Assembly (NCBI GenBank): GCA_913056375.1
Contig: CAJXNF010000002.1
Span: forward strand, 1-35,778
DNA: 35,778 bases
Reading direction: 5' to 3'
DNA from: an uncultured Pseudomonadota bacterium
GTDB taxonomy: Bacteria; SAR324; NAC60-12
Position 1 is the first letter of the stretch. Every line of letters begins with the position of its first letter. The position numbers and the translations under genes are program-made. Under the pieces are notes generated by a model, which made no database searches, was not told where the DNA came from, and was given only the letters and a program-made list of their open reading frames with translations. Below are positions 31,436-35,778 of this stretch, piece after piece.

Positions 31436-31870
31436 TCAGGGCTGATAGATTCGACCAACCGGACTGACTCGTACTTGGCGTGTCCAATCCTCCAGCTGTA
31501 GGGTCAAGGTCCCTCCGACCGCAAAGCCACTAGCACTGAAAGACGGCCAGCGAGTGGCCGTAACCGATACGCCTTCCGGTAGTACTTCCCAAAGTTGCTC
31601 TGCTTGCCATCGAGAGGATTGTTTGCTCTCCAACCAGACTTCCTGCTGCTCCAGTTGTACACGATAGGAACGCAGGTTCCGCAGAGCTCGAATTTGTGCT
31701 TCTTCAAGAGCGCTCTGCAGATAACTGGTAGCGGTATCAAGGTGGGATTGGGCAACAAGTGGGGAAAGGGAAACGATGCCAAGACCAAGAAGGATACCCA
31801 GCAACGCTAACGCCAGCAGCAGTTCAATCAGGGTGAATCCTGCTCGCTCAGTAGGCGTTCGGATCAACAA
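31436..31870 (-). CDS. Type IV/II pseudopilin (GspH/FimT-like)
   Basis: 144 residues. The class III leader IRTPTERAG precedes FTLIELLLALALLGILLGLG, with cleavage expected between Gly and Phe and the conserved Glu at mature position 5. A globular C-terminal domain holds QLEQQEVWLESKQSSRWQAE and the SASGFAVGGTLTLQLED GspH-like strand motif. TTG at 31870 (or 31867) fits: it yields a short basic leader. The open frame continues upstream inside the sugar-transferase gene, but that part is not plausible as pilin. It overlaps the end of that gene by 23 bases. No other secretion gene adjoins. Confidence 0.82.
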   Translation of the reverse strand: MLIRTPTERAGFTLIELLLALALLGILLGLGIVSLSPLVAQSHLDTATSYLQSALEEAQIRALRNLRSYRVQLEQQEVWLESKQSSRWQAEQLWEVLPEGVSVTATRWPSFSASGFAVGGTLTLQLEDWTRQVRVSPVGRIYQP

Positions 31871-33245
31871 AGCCCTTGAAGATGGTGAGGAAGAGAATCT
31901 TGATGTCAAACCAGAGTGACCATCGCTCGATGTAGTAGAGATCGAATTCGATGCGTTTTTCCAGGGAAGTGTTGCCGCGCCAGCCATTGATCTGTGCCCA
32001 GCCAGTAATGCCAGCCTTGACCTTGTGCCGCAGCATGTAGTCTGGGATCTGTTTTTTAAACTGCTCAATGAAGATCGGCCTCTCTGGACGGGGACCAACC
32101 AGGCTCATCTCGCCTCGCAATACATTGAAGAGCTGGGGTAGTTCATCAAGACTGACTTTGCGGATGAACCGTCCGATGGGAGTGCATCGATCGTCATCCT
32201 TACTGGCCCAGACGGCTCCGGTACGTTGCTCGGCGTCCAAGCGCATCGAACGGAATTTCAAGGCATTGAAGGTTCGGCCATCCAGGCCCATTCGTTCCTG
32301 ACGATAGAAGATGGGGCCGGGTGAACTCAGACGGACTAGCCCAGCGATCAGCAACATGATGGGCCCAAAAATCAGTAGCGCAGCAGCGGCTCCTACCATA
32401 TCCAGTCCACGCTTGAGCAGTCGGTTCCAACCAAATAGAGGACTGCGTACAATGGTCACGACCGGCATCCCCTCAAAATTTTCTATCTCGGTGTGCAATG
32501 TGCGAAAGCTACCAAGGTTGGGGACAATGTGCAGATCCACCCAGAGTTCGGCAAACTGTTCTTTCAGTTGAGGTAGGTGCGTTTGCTCTGTAGGCGAGAG
32601 AGCGAGAAAGACTTGATCAATCTCCTGTCGCTGAATACGGTGCACCAGTTCATCTAGGTCATTGAACTGTGGCAGGCTGGTGTGTAAGCTTGTTCCAGAT
32701 TGCAGACTGAGTACTCCCTTCAGGAGGATTCCAGTTCGTTGATAACCAGCCAGTCGTTGGGCAAAGTTCAGGGCGGTCTCCCCCGAGCCAATCACAGCAA
32801 TTTTCTGGAGGTGGTAGCCGTGCCGATGCAGCCACTTCATGCCCTTGCGAGCCAGGTAACGCGAGAGCACCAGCAGGAGGAGCAGGAATACCAGGAAATA
32901 GAGCGTATGTACGCGAGAGTAGGAGAATTCCCGGTAGTAGAAGGCAACTCCGACCAAAGCGAGAAACAAATATAACCCTCCACGAAGCAGGTAGAGGAAA
33001 TCCTGACGAGGACGGATGAAGGACTGGGGGCGATAGACGTTAGCTAGCGAAAAGGTGAGTGCCGTCAATAGGGCTGCCGCAAAGGCCGCCTTGAGGTATT
33101 CGACATGATCCGGAATGTAGTCAGCACTGGGCCAGTTCAGCCAGAAAAAACGAGCTCGGTAGGCAAACTCCCAGGCCAGAAAAGCCAGCACGACATCCAG
33201 TCCTCGCAGGGCCCCAAGTAGGACCTGATTGTGAGTTTTCAGCAC
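31848..33245 (-). CDS. Undecaprenyl-phosphate sugar phosphotransferase (WcaJ/ExoY type)
   Basis: 465 residues. It should attach the first sugar phosphate to undecaprenyl phosphate to start exopolysaccharide or O-antigen assembly. Four to five N-terminal helices (1-130) and a CoA-binding-like Rossmann module (IAVIGSGETALNFAQR, about 148-163) precede a re-entrant helix and the catalytic bacterial-transferase domain. YRQERMGLDGRTFNALKFRS, SLDELPQLFNVLRGEMSLVG, GPRPE and KAGITGWAQINGWRG are the signature motifs. The start is 31 bases from the divergent HAD/kinase-like gene. The sugar is unknown; glucose or galactose is usual. Confidence 0.93.
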   Translation of the reverse strand: MLKTHNQVLLGALRGLDVVLAFLAWEFAYRARFFWLNWPSADYIPDHVEYLKAAFAAALLTALTFSLANVYRPQSFIRPRQDFLYLLRGGLYLFLALVGVAFYYREFSYSRVHTLYFLVFLLLLLVLSRYLARKGMKWLHRHGYHLQKIAVIGSGETALNFAQRLAGYQRTGILLKGVLSLQSGTSLHTSLPQFNDLDELVHRIQRQEIDQVFLALSPTEQTHLPQLKEQFAELWVDLHIVPNLGSFRTLHTEIENFEGMPVVTIVRSPLFGWNRLLKRGLDMVGAAAALLIFGPIMLLIAGLVRLSSPGPIFYRQERMGLDGRTFNALKFRSMRLDAEQRTGAVWASKDDDRCTPIGRFIRKVSLDELPQLFNVLRGEMSLVGPRPERPIFIEQFKKQIPDYMLRHKVKAGITGWAQINGWRGNTSLEKRIEFDLYYIERWSLWFDIKILFLTIFKGFVDPNAY

Positions 33246-33276
33246 AGACGTAACTTGAAATAACAGGAATGAGTAA

Positions 33277-34326
33277 ATGAAGACGGCCGACTTCCATCCG
33301 GCACGAGTTCAGACATTGGTCTTTGATCTTGATAGTCTGACAGGTGAATTCAGTCAGGAACAGTGGGAAAATTTTCGTGAACTCCTACGAGTGCTGCAGG
33401 AACGTGATTTTCACTTGGTGTTACTGGGAGAAGAAATCTCTCCCAACGACTGGCAGCAATTCTCAGGAATCTCCATTGTTTCTGGGTCTCCCGAAAGCAG
33501 TGGCCGTCGCAATCCTCAATTGGGCCAAGCCGATCATTTCTGGGTCACGGATCGCTCCAATCTTCACGCTTGGTTACAGGATCAGTCTGCTCATTTCGCT
33601 AGTCGTCAACCGGTCCTTGTTCCCAACGGGTTCTATTGTCCTCGTATTGAAGACTTACTGCAAATTTTTCATCCCAGCCGCAACACGACTCTAGAGATAG
33701 CGGAACAACTGCTGAAAAGCAAACAGGAGGCCCCCAGTAAGCCACTACTGGTTGGCATTGGTGGCCCTGATGACTGTGGACATGCATATTTTGTGGGAGA
33801 ATTGCTGGAGGCTCTGGAAGAACAGGGGGTATTGGTTGGCGGTTTTGATTTGCTGGAGTTGCTGAGCCCTGAGCACAAGAATTCAGCGGCAGCCGATTAT
33901 TGGAGAGCGCCTCAGGAACGAGACTGGATTCTCGATACACTGCTGCGTCCTTATGCCGCTGGGGAGACTGTGACTGTAATTAATGAACCAGATTTTCTGC
34001 AAGGCTGCGAAACCTCATCGTACCCGCTGTTTTGGGCCCCAGAGATGGTGGTATTGCTCTGGGGAACAACAATCTTTGTACCTGGAATACAGGAACTACT
34101 GGACACAAAGATCGTACTGGATCTCACTCCCAAGGCGGCAGCGGCGCGATTATTCGAACTGGATGAGCGCAGTGATTTCAATCCAGATTTCGTGGAGACC
34201 TATCTCAAGGGGGAAGGAAGACTCTATGGTGAATATCTGGAAGTCAATCAAATCCATCAGCAAGCAGACTTTCTCGTACAGTTCGATAATTTCCATGCAT
34301 TCAAATTGAAGAGTGGCTCCAAGTAG
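33277..34326 (+). CDS. HAD-like domain fused to a degenerate uridine-kinase-like domain
   Basis: 349 residues. The N-terminal part starts with a HAD-like phosphatase motif LVFDLDS (D17, D19). The C-terminal part resembles uridine kinase/phosphoribulokinase P-loop proteins. GIGGPDDCGHAYFVGELLEA (160-179) aligns with G-x-x-G-x-S-G-S-GK-TT but has GHA (168-170) in place of the GKT/S. Later, VPGIQELLDTKIVLDLTPKA and a DFVETYLKGEGRLYGEYLE stretch match the lid region of uridine kinases. Kinase activity is therefore doubtful. It may bind nucleotide or sugar phosphate instead. It is divergent from the sugar-transferase gene, which suggests a cell-surface sugar link, by inference. Confidence 0.7.
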   Translation: MKTADFHPARVQTLVFDLDSLTGEFSQEQWENFRELLRVLQERDFHLVLLGEEISPNDWQQFSGISIVSGSPESSGRRNPQLGQADHFWVTDRSNLHAWLQDQSAHFASRQPVLVPNGFYCPRIEDLLQIFHPSRNTTLEIAEQLLKSKQEAPSKPLLVGIGGPDDCGHAYFVGELLEALEEQGVLVGGFDLLELLSPEHKNSAAADYWRAPQERDWILDTLLRPYAAGETVTVINEPDFLQGCETSSYPLFWAPEMVVLLWGTTIFVPGIQELLDTKIVLDLTPKAAAARLFELDERSDFNPDFVETYLKGEGRLYGEYLEVNQIHQQADFLVQFDNFHAFKLKSGSK

Positions 34327-34428
34327 TTGTGATTGCACGAGTTAAAACACCATTTTACAAGAATGAAGGATGGCAAATAGGCAGGGTATGAATCTATTGG
34401 ATTTTAACCGGTGCAGGAGGAGAGAACG

Positions 34429-34743
34429 ATGATTCTGACAGTGTTTCGCTCAAGATTGCGCCCAGAAGCTCAAGCAGAGTACGGAGAATTGGCCCCACAG
34501 ATGTCAAAGTTGGCAAGGTCGATGCCGGGTTACAAATCCCACAAGGTCTTTGTTGCTGAGGATGGGGAGCGACTAACGCTGGTTGAATTTGAAGACGATG
34601 CTACCCAATTTGATTGGGCCAGTCATCCAGAGCATCGTGCTGCCCAAAAGCGTGGACGATCTGCTTTTTACAGTGAATACTCATTGCAAATTTGCGAAGT
34701 GAAACGAGAATCTCGATTTTCTACAAGCGAGGAAAATCGCTGA
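34429..34743 (+). CDS. Antibiotic biosynthesis monooxygenase (ABM) fold protein
   Basis: 104 residues. The ABM ferredoxin-like fold is suggested by MILTVFRSRLRPEAQAEYGE, PGYKSHKVFVAEDGERLTLV, and a HPEHRAAQKRGRSAFYSEYS helix-strand near the end. Members are dimeric and range from monooxygenases to haem-degrading or unknown proteins. ATG 34429 is preceded by GGAGGAGAG, the best ribosome site outside the cluster. An upstream in-frame GTG would add six residues. A hairpin (34786-34815) follows. Confidence 0.8.
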   Translation: MILTVFRSRLRPEAQAEYGELAPQMSKLARSMPGYKSHKVFVAEDGERLTLVEFEDDATQFDWASHPEHRAAQKRGRSAFYSEYSLQICEVKRESRFSTSEENR

Positions 34744-34785
34744 AACAGTAAGATTTCAGGCTGGTAGAGCAGCTAGTTGGGAAGG

Positions 34786-34815
34786 ACGGCCTGCCGAGCA
34801 AGCCCGACAGGCCGT
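34786..34815. terminator. GC-rich hairpin between convergent genes
   Basis: ACGGCCTG (34786-34793) and CAGGCCGT (34808-34815) form a perfect 8-bp stem with a 14-nt loop between the ABM gene and the converging katG. It can act for either strand. No long T-run flanks it. Confidence 0.55.
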
Positions 34816-34863
34816 GTAGAGATGGGATCAATCAACACAAGGTTGACCGATCCCTCAGCAGGA

Positions 34864-35778
34864 TTAGCTTTCGAAGCGGTCGAGGTTCATCACCTTGGTC
34901 CAGGCTGCAACGAAGTCGCGCACGAACTTCTCTGTGTTGTCATCCTGAGCATAGACCTCAGCATAAGCCCGCAGAATGGAGTTGGAGCCGAAGACGAGGT
35001 CGGCACTGGTCGCGGTCCACTTGACGGCACCGGTTGCCCGGTCGCGGATCTTGTAGACGCCGTCCTGAGCAGGTTCCCAACTGTAACTCATGTCGGTCAG
35101 GTTGACGAAGAAGTCGTTTGTCAACTGACCCACGCGGTCGGTGAAGACCCCGTGCTTGGAGCCACCATGGTTGGCACCCAGCATGCGCATGCCGCCAACC
35201 AGCACGGTCATCTCGGCTGCAGTCAGACCCAGCAACTGAGCTTTGTCGAGCATCAGTTCCTCGGGCGCAACGGCGTATTTCTCTTTCTGCCAATTGCGGA
35301 AACCACAGGCCAGCGGTTCCAGCACACCGAAACTGTCGGCGTCGGTCTGCTCGGCTGTCGCATCCCCACGACCGGGAGCAAAGGGTACTTCCACGTTGTG
35401 ACCGGCTGCCTTGATGGCCTGCTCCAGTCCAACATTGCCTGCCAGCACGATCACATCTGCCACAGAGGCACCGGTCTCGGCAGCGATTGGCTCCAGCACG
35501 CTGAGAACCTTAGCCAGTCGGCCGGGTTCGTTACCGGCCCAGTCCTTCTGGGGAGCCAGGCGGATGCGTGCGCCGTTGGCGCCACCGCGTTTATCGGAAC
35601 CACGGAAGGTACGGGCACTGTCCCAGGCAGTGGCAACCATCTCGGCGATGGAGAGACCACTGGCGGCGATCTTGGCCTTCACCGCGTTCACGTCGTAGCT
35701 TGTCGAACCGGCGGGGATCGGATCTTGCCAGATTAGATCTTCGGCAGGAACGTCAGCACCGTAGTAGTTTGCACGTGG
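34864..35778 (-). CDS. katG: Catalase-peroxidase KatG, C-terminal part (5' end outside window)
   Basis: 304 residues of the non-haem C-terminal domain of KatG, a cytoplasmic haem catalase/peroxidase. AEDLIWQDPIPAG leads in. Then come VATAWDSARTFRGSDKRGGA, GARIRLAPQKDWAGNEP, GGMRMLGANHGGSKHGVF and a closing FVAAWTKVMNLDRF. The N-terminal haem domain, with the Met-Tyr-Trp adduct residues, lies outside the window. G+C looks higher than in the neighbouring genes (about 60% in a sampled line), which may indicate acquisition from elsewhere. The frame is open to the window edge. Confidence 0.96.
   Translation of the reverse strand, partial: PRANYYGADVPAEDLIWQDPIPAGSTSYDVNAVKAKIAASGLSIAEMVATAWDSARTFRGSDKRGGANGARIRLAPQKDWAGNEPGRLAKVLSVLEPIAAETGASVADVIVLAGNVGLEQAIKAAGHNVEVPFAPGRGDATAEQTDADSFGVLEPLACGFRNWQKEKYAVAPEELMLDKAQLLGLTAAEMTVLVGGMRMLGANHGGSKHGVFTDRVGQLTNDFFVNLTDMSYSWEPAQDGVYKIRDRATGAVKWTATSADLVFGSNSILRAYAEVYAQDDNTEKFVRDFVAAWTKVMNLDRFES

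Noticed and set aside
31871..32098. Upstream extension of the pseudopilin frame
   Set aside because: It lies inside the sugar-transferase gene and would place ~76 residues before a type IV leader, which does not occur.
34777..35736. 319-codon plus-strand frame opposite katG
   Set aside because: KatG motifs are unmistakable on the minus strand; the plus frame is a product of high G+C.
1..35778. CRISPR arrays, tRNA and rRNA genes
   Set aside because: I saw no regularly spaced repeats and no tRNA- or rRNA-like segments when reading the intergenic regions; a tool search would be the decisive check.

Overview
The window is a bacterial chromosomal segment with no rRNA or tRNA gene that I can see. 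Its core is a long plus-strand translation cluster (about 5.95-24.76 kb): str genes rpsL-rpsG-fusA-tuf, then the S10, spc and alpha ribosomal protein blocks through rpoA-rplQ, continuing into rimO-yebC-ruvC. The organism is Gram-negative-like: it has an undecaprenyl-phosphate sugar transferase, a type II-secretion-like pseudopilin, a SPOR protein and glutathione peroxidase. The fusA product resembles the EF-G2 group known from spirochaetes, planctomycetes, deltaproteobacteria and mitochondria. Together with the gene order this suggests a deltaproteobacterial-grade organism such as the marine SAR324 clade. That placement is an inference, not proven here.

Layout. 1-916: 3' part of a soluble pyridine nucleotide transhydrogenase (sthA). 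917-2997: a gene-poor scar with insertion-sequence and recombinase remnants and one small intact RRM RNA-binding protein gene. Two decayed copies of the same ~184-bp recombinase 3' end flank the RRM gene at a constant offset of 918 bp. 2998-5874: rarD-like permease, SPOR-domain protein and serC. 5957-24758: the translation cluster. 24912-26754: DtxR/MntR-family metalloregulator and a FemAB/GNAT-like protein. 26766-29436 (minus): type III polyketide synthase, a 95-aa unknown, a secreted unknown and glutathione peroxidase. 29702-31402 (plus): a 4-TM protein and a DUF790/Bax1-like nuclease. 31436-33245 (minus): pseudopilin and polyprenyl-phosphate sugar transferase. 33277-34743 (plus): a HAD-like/degenerate uridine-kinase-like fusion and an antibiotic-biosynthesis-monooxygenase fold protein. 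34864-35778 (minus): 3' part of katG.

How the genes work together. The cluster supplies most of the ribosome, EF-Tu, the protein-export channel SecY and the RNA polymerase alpha subunit, with many start/stop overlaps that imply translational coupling. RimO, at the end of the cluster, modifies S12, the first product. The cluster has unusual gaps: no rplC (L3) between rpsJ and rplD, no adk/map/infA/rpmJ between secY and rpsM, and no rpsD between rpsK and rpoA. The fusA product keeps its GTPase motifs but has Arg where translocating EF-G has its domain IV tip His, so this str-operon EF-G may be a recycling factor.

The most interesting items outside the cluster are the HAD/uridine-kinase-like fusion with a mutated P-loop, the lone DUF790 nuclease next to a 4-TM protein, the type III PKS with a small unknown partner gene, and the duplicated recombinase scar around the RRM gene.
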